Origin: Bacteroidota bacterium
GTDB lineage: Bacteria > Spirochaetota > Spirochaetia > JABMQR01
Assembly: GCA_013202335.1 (NCBI GenBank)
Contig: JABMQR010000343.1
Location: 1-10,606 of the forward strand
Length of the DNA: 10,606 nucleotides
Reading direction: 5' to 3'
Shown: piece by piece, positions 1-6,436 of the stretch
Position numbering within the stretch: the first letter of the stretch is position 1
Layout of the letters: each line of letters opens with the position of its first letter
Translations under genes and position numbers: made by a program
Notes under the pieces: generated by a model
Told to the model about the DNA's origin: nothing
The model's input: only the letters and a program-made list of their open reading frames with translations
Databases searched by the model: none

Positions 1-5
1 CTCCT
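1..5 (-). promoter_or_regulatory. Shine-Dalgarno of a gene starting outside the window
   Basis: The first five bases read AGGAG on the minus strand, preceded by AT-rich sequence. This looks like a ribosome binding site for a minus-strand gene whose start codon lies just left of the window, so it would be divergent from the small histone-like gene at 208. Only a 5-base match supports it, and the start codon itself cannot be seen. Confidence 0.35.
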
Positions 6-44
6 AATATAAGCAATATTTTAATATTTTAACTATGCTATGAA

Positions 45-71
45 CTTATACTTTCTTATATATCTTGTCAA
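45..71 (-). promoter_or_regulatory. possible promoter of the off-window minus-strand gene
   Basis: On the minus strand a perfect TTGACA (66-71) is followed, after a short 15-bp spacer, by TATAAG (45-50). A second TTGACA lies at 85-90. The short spacer lowers confidence, but the two perfect -35 hexamers and the AGGAG at the left edge point the same way. Confidence 0.3.
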
Positions 72-148
72 TTTCATTGATTTCTGTCAAAAAAAGAGTA
101 AAAAACAAAAATATAGTGCTTTTAGACATGAATATTGGCTATTTCATA

Positions 149-186
149 TTGCATTATTACGATTTTATGATATGATTTTATCATAA
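149..186 (+). promoter_or_regulatory. possible promoter with overlapping palindrome, upstream of the Hc1-like gene
   Basis: TTGCAT (149-154), a 16-bp spacer and TATGAT (171-176) make a plausible sigma70-type promoter; the -10 matches the consensus at 5 of 6 bases, the -35 only at 3 of 6. A 7-bp inverted repeat, TTATGAT (165-171) with ATCATAA (180-186), overlaps the -10 and the expected start point, where a repressor operator could lie. AT-richness makes chance matches easy. Confidence 0.35.
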
Positions 187-196
187 TTAATAACCT

Positions 197-202
197 AGGG
201 GG
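197..202 (+). promoter_or_regulatory. ribosome binding site of the Hc1-like gene
   Basis: AGGGGG lies 5 nt before the ATG at 208. It is a strong Shine-Dalgarno and fixes the start of the short gene that follows. Confidence 0.75.
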
Positions 203-207
203 CTATA

Positions 208-384
208 ATGAGTTTACATGATCAGATCGTAGAACAAGTTGAAGCATATGTGGCTGAAAGTCAGAAATTTGAGGAAAAAGGTGTTAAAGCTGCTGCTGCA
301 CGAGCGAGAAAAGCGCTTGGAGAATTAGGCAAACTTAGCAAAGAAAGAAGAAAAGAAATCCAGGACAAAAAAAACGAGATGTAA
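208..384 (+). CDS. small histone H1/Hc1-like protein (58 aa)
   Basis: A complete 58-codon frame with its own ribosome binding site and an intrinsic terminator just downstream, so it looks like a free-standing gene. The protein is a predicted helix rich in Ala, Glu, Lys and Arg: 13 Lys/Arg against 11 Asp/Glu, so only slightly basic. Residues 24-50 (KGVKAAAARARKALGELGKL, then SKERRKE) resemble the N-terminal domain of Chlamydia Hc1, which has the pattern xGNKAAxxRxRxxxxxLEK followed by a K/R-E-S-type segment. Short proteins of this family occur in Bacteroidetes and spirochaetes and are usually annotated as histone H1-like. By family it would be a nucleoid-associated protein that binds DNA in the cytoplasm, but the very basic Lys-rich C-terminal tail of Hc1 is missing, so DNA compaction is not assured. 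The family call is by recognition of the pattern, without a search; another small coiled-coil protein remains possible. Confidence 0.7.
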   Translation: MSLHDQIVEQVEAYVAESQKFEEKGVKAAAARARKALGELGKLSKERRKEIQDKKNEM

Positions 385-394
385 TTGCACCAGG

Positions 395-433
395 CAAAAA
401 AAGAGATCCGGTTTGCTGCCGGATCTTTTTTTT
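395..433. terminator. bidirectional intrinsic terminator between the Hc1-like gene and valS
   Basis: AGATCCGG (404-411), a 7-nt loop and CCGGATCT (419-426) form a perfect 8-bp stem. It is followed by a T-run to 433 on the + strand and preceded by an A-run (395-402), which is a T-run on the minus strand. It can therefore end both converging transcripts. It starts 20 nt past the Hc1-like stop codon and about 20 nt past the valS stop codon. Confidence 0.9.
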
Positions 434-454
434 ACTTATTTGAAATTTTCATTT

Positions 455-3178
455 TCATAATAAATCCTTCATTCTATCTATACTTTGCTTCACTTTATTC
501 CCCTTATTCTGCTCCACTAAATTACCTTCTTTAAGTACCGCTAAATGCCTGTCAACCTTTTGGATTTTTTCAGTAAACTCCTGATGTTTCCCTTTCTCCT
601 TCTCTATTACCGTCTCTGGAGCACTTTGTAAGAATTTCTCATTTGCCAGTTTTTTATTGACTCCTTCTAATTGTTTCATCACTTTTGACCGCTCTTTTTC
701 CAGTTTAGCAATTTCCTGAGGCACATCAATAGCATCTCTAATAAATACAAATGCTTCAAAGTCCATACCTGCAACGGGGACACTTCCTTCTGTTGACAGA
801 GCTTCTTCATGGTAGAATTTCACCTCAGAAGCATTTATGAATTTAGTAATGAGATTTTTTTGTTCTATCAGGTATTGTGTTGCCGCCAATCCTTCATCTG
901 TTTTTATAACAACACGTACTTTTTTCTCAGGAGGAAGAGAAAATTCACTCCTCAGGGTTCTGATTTTTTTAACAACTTCCTGCAGGGTGGAAAAATAATT
1001 TCCAGCTTGATCATTACATCTTGATTCAGTGAACTCCGGATAAGGCTCACTAATCACATATCCTTCTGTATTAGGGAGCTTTTGGTAAATTTCTTCAGTA
1101 AGAAAGGATATAAAAGGGTGAAGAAGCCGCATTGATTCTGCGAGAATATCCAGAAGCAGTGTTACAGCCCTGGCCTTCTCATCTTCTGAATCGCTGTATA
1201 ATGATGCCTTTGATGCTTCTATATACCAGTCACAAAAATCGTTCCAGAAAAAATCATAAACAGCTTGTGTCGCATCATTGAACCTGTATACTTTCATAGC
1301 CTTCTCTACTTCGGCTGCAGCTTTGTTAAATCGATGGTAAATCCACTTATCAATTGTGCGTAGTTCAATAGTTTGTAAGTCGAGAAGTTTTTTCCCTTCA
1401 AGGTTCATAAGTAAAAATCTTGTGGCATTCCAAACTTTATTGGCAAAACGGGATCCCATTTTGAAAGTATCCATATCAAGAAGAATATCATTACCCTGTG
1501 CTGCCAAAAAACAGAGGGTGAACTTCATAGCATCAGCACCATAGAGATCTACCACCTTAAGTGGGTCAATCCCATTACCCAGAGACTTTGACATCTTTCT
1601 TCCTTGCTTATCACGAACAAGACCTGTGATACAAATATCCCTAAAAGGTGCTTTATCCATAAATTCCAGACTAGCCATTATCATTCTTGCAACCCAAAAA
1701 AAGATGATATCGTATCCGGTAACCAGAGTGCTTGTTGGAAAAAAGGTTGACAAATCATCAGTAGAATCAGGCCAGCCAAGGGTCGAGAAAGGCCATAGCC
1801 ATGAAGAAAACCATGTATCAAGAACATCTTCTTCCTGTCTGATGCTGCTGCTTCCACAAGATTGACAGGTAGTTGGAGCATCACGCAGAACCATCGTTTC
1901 TTCACAATCGTTACAATACCAGACGGGAATCCGATGACCCCACCAAAGTTGTCGGCTTATACACCAGTCACGTATGTTGGTAAGCCAGTGTACATAGGTA
2001 TTTTCCCATTTTTTTGGGTAAAAACGAATATCATCACTATGTAATGCCTGAAGAGCCTTGTCAGCCATGCTTCTCATGCTGACAAACCACTGGTCAGATA
2101 AATAGGGCTCAATTACTGTATCACACCTATAACAGTGTCCTATCTGATGGACATGGTCATGAATATCAACAAGCAGGTTTTCTTTACGGAGATCATCCAG
2201 AACGACTGCACGTGCACTCTCAACGGTCATTCCCCTGTAAGACTCCGGAACACTTGCATTAAGTGTCCCGTCGGGAGAGAGAATATTGATCTGTTCAAGG
2301 TTATGTCTTTTTCCAATTTCATAATCGTTAGGATCATGTGCCGGTGTTATTTTAACCATCCCTGTACCAAATTCCATTGAAACATAAGCATCAGCAATTA
2401 TTGGAATTTCCCGGTCTGTCAATGGAAGGATTACCTTTTTACCAACTATATCCTTGTAGCGATCATCTTCAGGATTTACGGCAACTGCGACATCGCCAAG
2501 CATTGTTTCGGGTCTTGTTGTCGCAATTTCAATATACCCGCTTCCATCAGCATAGGGGTACCGGATTTTATACATTTTCCCGGGTTTTTCCCGATGTTCA
2601 ACTTCGTCATCTGATAATGCCGTTCCGCAGGTAGCACACCAGTTAATCAGATAGTTCCCTTTATATATGAGACCCCGTTCATAAAGTGAAACAAAAACCT
2701 CTCGAACGGCCTTTGATAATCCTTCATCCAAAGTAAATCTTTCCCGTGACCAATCACAGGAGGAGCCAATTTTCTGAAGCTGTTTCACAATTGTGGTATG
2801 ATGTCTGTCTTTAACCTTCCATGTTTCGTCAACAAATTTTTCTCTGCCAATTTCATGGCGACTTGTTCCTCTGCTTTTAAGTTCACGTTCTACTACATGC
2901 TGTGTAGCAATACCTGCATGATCAGAACCCGGCACCCAAAGAGTTGGCCTTCCAAGCATTCGGTTATATCTGATAAGAACATCCTGAAGGGTGTTATTAA
3001 GCCCATGCCCCATATGGAGCACACCTGTTACATTCGGTGGTGGTATGACTATAACAAACGGATCTTTGCCGTTACTGCTGTCTGCAGGGAGAAATGAACC
3101 GTTTTCATTCCATTCACGGTAGATTTTCTCTTCAAATTCCGCCGGATTATATACTTTTGCAAGTTCTACTGCATTCAT
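455..3178 (-). CDS. valS: valyl-tRNA synthetase
   Basis: Charges tRNA-Val with valine in the cytoplasm (class Ia synthetase). At 907 aa it is a normal full length for ValRS. The Rossmann signature HMGH is at residues 55-58 after PPPNVTG, and the KMSKS loop is at 528-532 (GRKMSKSLGN). WVPGSDHAGIATQ (81-93) is typical of ValRS. The editing domain lies at about 200-345 and contains the TTRPETMLGD motif (220-229) for hydrolysis of mischarged tRNA. Two pairs of zinc-type CxxC motifs are present: C181/C184 with C349/C352, and C422/C425 with C438/C441. The anticodon-binding domain covers about 605-760. A C-terminal coiled-coil tRNA-binding arm (about 820-882) is followed by a basic tail of about 25 residues. 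The ATG at 3178 has AAAAAGGAG 11 nt upstream. The gene is convergent with the Hc1-like gene and stands alone as a transcription unit, insulated by terminators on both sides. Confidence 0.98.
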   Translation of the reverse strand: MNAVELAKVYNPAEFEEKIYREWNENGSFLPADSSNGKDPFVIVIPPPNVTGVLHMGHGLNNTLQDVLIRYNRMLGRPTLWVPGSDHAGIATQHVVERELKSRGTSRHEIGREKFVDETWKVKDRHHTTIVKQLQKIGSSCDWSRERFTLDEGLSKAVREVFVSLYERGLIYKGNYLINWCATCGTALSDDEVEHREKPGKMYKIRYPYADGSGYIEIATTRPETMLGDVAVAVNPEDDRYKDIVGKKVILPLTDREIPIIADAYVSMEFGTGMVKITPAHDPNDYEIGKRHNLEQINILSPDGTLNASVPESYRGMTVESARAVVLDDLRKENLLVDIHDHVHQIGHCYRCDTVIEPYLSDQWFVSMRSMADKALQALHSDDIRFYPKKWENTYVHWLTNIRDWCISRQLWWGHRIPVWYCNDCEETMVLRDAPTTCQSCGSSSIRQEEDVLDTWFSSWLWPFSTLGWPDSTDDLSTFFPTSTLVTGYDIIFFWVARMIMASLEFMDKAPFRDICITGLVRDKQGRKMSKSLGNGIDPLKVVDLYGADAMKFTLCFLAAQGNDILLDMDTFKMGSRFANKVWNATRFLLMNLEGKKLLDLQTIELRTIDKWIYHRFNKAAAEVEKAMKVYRFNDATQAVYDFFWNDFCDWYIEASKASLYSDSEDEKARAVTLLLDILAESMRLLHPFISFLTEEIYQKLPNTEGYVISEPYPEFTESRCNDQAGNYFSTLQEVVKKIRTLRSEFSLPPEKKVRVVIKTDEGLAATQYLIEQKNLITKFINASEVKFYHEEALSTEGSVPVAGMDFEAFVFIRDAIDVPQEIAKLEKERSKVMKQLEGVNKKLANEKFLQSAPETVIEKEKGKHQEFTEKIQKVDRHLAVLKEGNLVEQNKGNKVKQSIDRMKDLL

Positions 3179-3189
3179 ACTATGCGGAA

Positions 3190-3198
3190 CTCCTTTTT
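3190..3198 (-). promoter_or_regulatory. ribosome binding site of valS
   Basis: AAAAAGGAG on the minus strand, 11 nt before the valS ATG. It supports the chosen start, which also matches the usual N-terminal region of ValRS. Confidence 0.7.
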
Positions 3199-3213
3199 AC
3201 ACTTGGTTTTATT

Positions 3214-3238
3214 GAGCCGGGATAGATCCGACAGGCTC
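3214..3238 (-). other. small stem-loop in the valS leader
   Basis: On the minus strand GAGCC (3234-3238) pairs with GGCTC (3214-3218), and an inner GGA/TCC can stack inside it. It lies about 16 nt upstream of the valS ribosome binding site. No T-run follows, so it is not a terminator, and no T-box consensus is present. Any regulatory role is inference. Confidence 0.3.
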
Positions 3239-3249
3239 TTAGTTCGAAT

Positions 3250-3278
3250 ATAGTATCAAAAAGGGCTATTGAATACAA
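3250..3278 (-). promoter_or_regulatory. possible valS promoter
   Basis: On the minus strand TTGTAT (3273-3278), a 17-bp spacer and TACTAT (3250-3255) give a weak sigma70-like promoter; a TATATT overlaps the -10 at 3247-3252. The region between the upstream terminator (3306) and the valS start must hold the promoter, but these matches are only 3/6 and 4/6. Confidence 0.3.
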
Positions 3279-3305
3279 TCGGTTCTTCAACAAGTCAGAA
3301 TAAGA

Positions 3306-3337
3306 CAAAAAAACAGCCGTCTAAAAAGACAGCTGTT
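3306..3337 (-). terminator. intrinsic terminator of the cysS-sigma-anti-sigma operon
   Basis: On the minus strand AACAGCTGTCT, a TTTT loop and AGACGGCTGTT form an 11-bp stem, with a single G-U pair, followed directly by an eight-base T-run. It lies 24 nt past the stop codon of the anti-sigma gene. It fits better on the minus strand, because the wobble pair becomes a C-A mismatch on the + strand. It also insulates valS from readthrough. Confidence 0.9.
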
Positions 3338-3361
3338 ATACATATTTAAAACTGCAGACAA

Positions 3362-4129
3362 TTAAGGTGCAGCAGGTTTTTCCTCTGGAGGATTTTCAGA
3401 AACAGCTTCGTCAGGTATTAATTCAATAGTTTCCAAAGGAATTGGATTTCCATCCACATCATAGAGAACTTCTGCCAAAACTACATCTTCTGCTGAAAGT
3501 TGATTCCCATCCTGATCATAATAAGCTTCTTCCTGAACTTCTTCCATCACATCCGCAGGAGTATCAATTACTGGTAGTGAAACAGTTAACGGCTCTACAC
3601 TTTTCAGTCGAAGATCGACCTCAAACCCCCGATCATCAAGAAGCTGAAGGATTTCTTCAATTGTCAAATCCTGAAGTGACATTGCTGTTGGTGCAGAATC
3701 AGTTGCCCGTACTGAAACAATGGAATTAGGTGTTTCAGTATCAACCTGACCGCTGATCACAGGGATTTCAGGTATATCAGTTCCCTTTGAGTTAGCTGCA
3801 AAATAGATTCCTGCTGAAAAGAAAAGAACGAGAGCCGCTGCTGCTGCTACAAAAACCGGAGCCTTAAAAGAGAGTCTCTTTTCAATAAAACGTTCTTTCA
3901 CAACCGCTACACAATTCTTCTCCAGATACTGCCATATGCGTTCACGCTGTACAGTAAATTCCTCTTCACGCAACCGTGCTGATTTTATATCATTCCCCAA
4001 ATCTTTCAGTTGGTTAAAACGGGATTTACAGATTGAACAGTGAAGCAGATGCTCTTCTACCTGGGTTTTCCAAGGCTCAGCAAGTTCCCCATCAATATAA
4101 GTTGAAAGTACTTGATCATCAAGACACAT
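3362..4129 (-). CDS. membrane-bound zinc-finger anti-sigma factor (ZAS/zf-HC2 type)
   Basis: A 255-aa partner of the ECF sigma factor encoded immediately upstream. The cytoplasmic N-terminus (1-45) carries the ZAS motif Hx3Cx2C (H27, C31, C34), which in this family binds zinc and clamps the sigma factor. One membrane helix covers about 90-112 (PVFVAAAAALVLFFSAGIYF). The exported C-terminal part (about 113-255) is acidic and matches no family I recognise. It contains two similar units 19 residues apart, YDQDGN (204-209) and YDVDGN (223-228), each followed by an acidic, hydrophobic stretch, and it ends in a Pro/Glu-rich tail. The gene overlaps the sigma gene by 11 nt, with GGAGG (4136-4140) inside the sigma gene 6 nt before the ATG, so the two are probably translationally coupled. 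Such proteins usually hold the sigma factor inactive until an envelope signal releases it; the signal here is unknown. Confidence 0.88.
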   Translation of the reverse strand: MCLDDQVLSTYIDGELAEPWKTQVEEHLLHCSICKSRFNQLKDLGNDIKSARLREEEFTVQRERIWQYLEKNCVAVVKERFIEKRLSFKAPVFVAAAAALVLFFSAGIYFAANSKGTDIPEIPVISGQVDTETPNSIVSVRATDSAPTAMSLQDLTIEEILQLLDDRGFEVDLRLKSVEPLTVSLPVIDTPADVMEEVQEEAYYDQDGNQLSAEDVVLAEVLYDVDGNPIPLETIELIPDEAVSENPPEEKPAAP

Positions 4130-4646
4130 GCACTCCCTCCTGGTTTAACAATTTTTCCAATTGCAGTTTAGCGCGGTGTACCCGCACTTTTACATTACTT
4201 TCTGTAATATTCAAAATATTCGCAATCTCTTTATAATTCAGATCGCTGTATTCTTTCAAAACTAACACAGCCCGAAGTTTCTCAGGCAATAGTTGGATTG
4301 CCTGACGTACCATTTCACAAGTTTCATTTCCAATTACCGTCTCTTCCCCGGTCTTGGCGGCAGGAAGAGGCTGTTTCTTAATCCTATCAACAGCAATTTT
4401 CTCCCTGCCTTTCCGCTTCACATAATTGATGGATAGGTTTTTCGTGACTCGAATAAGCCAGTACTTTGCCTCATCAATCGACGGAAATATAAGACCACGG
4501 TCAAAAAACCGAATAAATGCTTCCTGACAAATATCCTCAGAAGCATCCATATTATATGTTACATGGTAAGCCACCCTCATAATTATAGGGAAAACTTCCT
4601 TATAAACTTGTTTAAATGATTCAAATCCACTGCTTTTAATTTCCAT
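4119..4646 (-). CDS. ECF-type RNA polymerase sigma factor (sigma70 family, RpoE-like)
   Basis: A 175-aa two-domain alternative sigma factor. Region 2 covers about 11-80, with the ECF pattern ASEDICQEAFIRFF (35-48) for core binding and AKYWLIRVTKNLSINYVKRK (60-79) for -10 recognition. A linker follows, then region 4 at about 111-167, with LPEKLRAVLVLKEY (120-133) and the helix-turn-helix YKEIANILNITESNVKVRVHRAK (138-160) for -35 recognition. Regions 1 and 3 are absent, as expected for ECF factors. It starts 27 nt after the cysS stop codon with only a weak GGTGG Shine-Dalgarno, and it overlaps the anti-sigma gene. It probably turns on an envelope or stress regulon when its partner releases it; the target genes cannot be told from this window. 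Confidence 0.93.
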   Translation of the reverse strand: MEIKSSGFESFKQVYKEVFPIIMRVAYHVTYNMDASEDICQEAFIRFFDRGLIFPSIDEAKYWLIRVTKNLSINYVKRKGREKIAVDRIKKQPLPAAKTGEETVIGNETCEMVRQAIQLLPEKLRAVLVLKEYSDLNYKEIANILNITESNVKVRVHRAKLQLEKLLNQEGVHVS

Positions 4647-4673
4647 AAGCTTAACAATCCACCAACATGATAG

Positions 4674-6095
4674 TTACACTTTTTTTCTCCAGATAGTCCC
4701 TTCAGGTGTATCTTTAATATCAATCCCCATTTTCTGGAGTATATCACGTATTTCATCAGCCCGGAAAAAATTTCGTTTTTCACGCGCAACTGTCCGTTCG
4801 CTGATCAGTGAATCAACCTCCTTGGAAACATTCTCAAAATCATCATTTTTAGAATCAAGCAAAGAGAGTCCAAACACAGAATCCATTTGCTTTATTATAT
4901 ATAGTTTCTCCTGTTCTGGAAGGAGCTGATCTTTCATTACCTGCCATAAATCTGCTAACCCTCTGGGAACATTCAAGTCCTTACCTATATGCTCATTAAA
5001 AAGCTCTAAATATTTCCTGCCCTTCTTAGTTAAATTTTCCGCTTGTATACCTGGTTGATTCTCACAACTATCTTTCAAAAGCCGGATTCGTTCCCTAAGA
5101 TTTAACCGTGCACTTTTAGCTGCATCAAGAGCGGTAAAGGAGAATTGTAATTGGGATCTGTAATGCGCTCCCATACAATAATACCGATAATCCAATGGAT
5201 CATAACCCCTCTTAATAAGATAAGAGAGTGTAAGAAATTCACCTTTTGATTTTGACATCTTCCCACTGTCATCAATCAGATACTCTCCATGAAGCCAGTA
5301 GTTAACCCATTTTTCACCCGTTGCCGCTTCAGATTGGGCAATCTCATTTGTGTGATGTACATTTATAAGGTCAGTACCCCCACAGTGTATATCAAAATGT
5401 GATCCCAGATATTTCATACTCATAGCACTGCATTCAACATGCCAACCGGGATACCCCTTTCCCCAGGGAGAATCCCATACCATAACCTGATTCTCAAATT
5501 TTGAGTTGGTAAACCATAAAACGAAATCCTTAGGATTCTTTTTGCTGGTATCAACCTCTATTCTGGCTCCCGATTGCAAATCATCAAGTTTCAATCCTGC
5601 CATTTTCCCATACTCAGGAAATGTATCAATACTGAAATAAACATTCCCCCCTGCTGTATAGGTATGCCCCTTTGTTTCAAGCTTCTTTATTAGATTAATC
5701 ATATCCTGAATATGTTCGGTCGCCCTGCATGCTGTATGCGGTCTTAAAATATTTAATTTGTCAGTGTCCTGAAAAAAAGCATCTGTATAATATTGTGCAA
5801 TATCCCATACAGATCTTCCTGTTTCTCTGGATGATTTCAGCATCTTATCTTCACCGTCATCGTCATCCCCTGTGAGATGTCCAACATCAGTTACATTCAT
5901 AACATGAGTAATCCGATACCCGGCATAATCCATTATTCGACGCAGTATATCCTCAAAAATGTATGTTCTGAGATTCCCGATATGCGCATAATTATAAACT
6001 GTAGGACCACAGGTATAGATTTTGGCTTCATCTTCTAAGATGGGATAAAATGTTTCCAGTTTTCTATTCAGTGTATTATATAGTTGAATTATCAT
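4674..6095 (-). CDS. cysS: cysteinyl-tRNA synthetase
   Basis: Charges tRNA-Cys with cysteine in the cytoplasm (class I synthetase, 473 aa, normal length). The N-terminus LYNTLNRKLETF is typical of the family. The HIGH-type motif is HIGN (38-41), inside CGPTVYNYAHIGN. KMSKS is at 279-283 (GKMSKSKGEFLTL). The zinc ligands used for cysteine selection are all present: C29, C222, H247 and E251, with the same spacing as in E. coli. WHVECSAM (218-225) and the CGGTDL segment (238-243) are family hallmarks. The C-terminal helical domain covers about 320-473. The ATG has no Shine-Dalgarno of its own but overlaps the stop codon of a tiny upstream frame. It is the first gene of a unit with the ECF sigma and anti-sigma genes, and is divergent from murB. 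Confidence 0.97.
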   Translation of the reverse strand: MIIQLYNTLNRKLETFYPILEDEAKIYTCGPTVYNYAHIGNLRTYIFEDILRRIMDYAGYRITHVMNVTDVGHLTGDDDDGEDKMLKSSRETGRSVWDIAQYYTDAFFQDTDKLNILRPHTACRATEHIQDMINLIKKLETKGHTYTAGGNVYFSIDTFPEYGKMAGLKLDDLQSGARIEVDTSKKNPKDFVLWFTNSKFENQVMVWDSPWGKGYPGWHVECSAMSMKYLGSHFDIHCGGTDLINVHHTNEIAQSEAATGEKWVNYWLHGEYLIDDSGKMSKSKGEFLTLSYLIKRGYDPLDYRYYCMGAHYRSQLQFSFTALDAAKSARLNLRERIRLLKDSCENQPGIQAENLTKKGRKYLELFNEHIGKDLNVPRGLADLWQVMKDQLLPEQEKLYIIKQMDSVFGLSLLDSKNDDFENVSKEVDSLISERTVAREKRNFFRADEIRDILQKMGIDIKDTPEGTIWRKKV

Positions 6096-6153
6096 CAGTT
6101 TCTTTTTCTGTTTACCATCAGATCATGTCTGAGGCAAAGATGATTTCTCCTTT
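6095..6153 (-). other. leader of cysS: displaced Shine-Dalgarno and chained mini-ORFs
   Basis: On the minus strand a strong AAAGGAG (6147-6153) is followed 9 nt later by TTG, not ATG. That frame (TTG CCT CAG ACA TGA, 6123-6137) ends overlapping ATG ATC TGA (6118-6126). This in turn overlaps a 7-codon frame encoding MVNRKRN (6095-6118), whose TGA shares its last base with the cysS ATG. The overlaps are seen in the sequence. That ribosomes use this chain to reach cysS is inference, and none of the mini-ORFs contains a Cys codon. Confidence 0.3.
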
Positions 6154-6271
6154 ATGAGTACATGAGATTCATGCAAAAGATAGAATTTTCAAATCCATTT
6201 CATCATGGAACTAAGTAAATACCTCTCTTTTAGGGTAACTGTTTTTACAGCGAAAACCAATAGAAATCAAT

Positions 6272-6282
6272 ACTTTTTGCTA
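6272..6282 (+). repeat. direct repeat ACTTTTTGCTA, copy 1
   Basis: The same 11 bases occur again at 6399-6409 and inside murB at 6639-6649. Copy 1 and the murB copy share 13 bases (TACTTTTTGCTAA). The role is unknown. Confidence 0.5.
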
Positions 6283-6308
6283 ATAATACAGAAAGCATAC
6301 AATTTTTT

Positions 6309-6326
6309 ATCTATCTAATCTATCTA
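6309..6326 (+). repeat. tandem 9-bp repeat, ATCTATCTA x2
   Basis: Two perfect adjacent copies of ATCTATCTA, itself an ATCT microsatellite-like sequence. It could be a slippage product or part of a protein binding site upstream of murB and cysS. Confidence 0.6.
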
Positions 6327-6398
6327 AGAGATGAATCTGCAGTAAACCAGGAACAAAAATCACATGTATTTTATTGCAGAAACTATCAATCAATTCAC

Positions 6399-6409
6399 AC
6401 TTTTTGCTA
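6399..6409 (+). repeat. direct repeat ACTTTTTGCTA, copy 2
   Basis: Second intergenic copy of the 11-base sequence, 127 bp downstream of the first. Both copies have an ATCAAT sequence a few bases upstream. Confidence 0.5.
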
Positions 6410-6414
6410 TCATC

Positions 6415-6436
6415 TTAATTATTGATTAATTATTGA
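6415..6436 (+). repeat. tandem 11-bp repeat, TTAATTATTGA x2
   Basis: Two perfect adjacent 11-bp copies, about one helical turn each, ending 47 bp before the murB start. The position suits an activator site or a bent promoter element. That is inference; the repeat itself is exact. Confidence 0.65.

Noticed and set aside
809..3097. Several + strand open frames of 60-99 codons opposite valS
   Set aside because: They lie wholly inside the well-supported valS gene on the other strand, lack ribosome binding sites and have low-complexity or Cys/His/Phe-rich shadows of the ValRS sequence.
3442..3729. 95-codon + strand frame opposite the anti-sigma gene
   Set aside because: It is the antisense shadow of the anti-sigma reading frame, rich in His, Leu and Pro, with no ribosome binding site.
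4651..4668. Minus-strand mini-ORF ATG TTG GTG GAT TGT TAA (MLVDC) between cysS and the sigma gene
   Set aside because: The Cys codon before the stop is tempting for cysteine sensing, but there is no Shine-Dalgarno and a five-codon frame is expected by chance.
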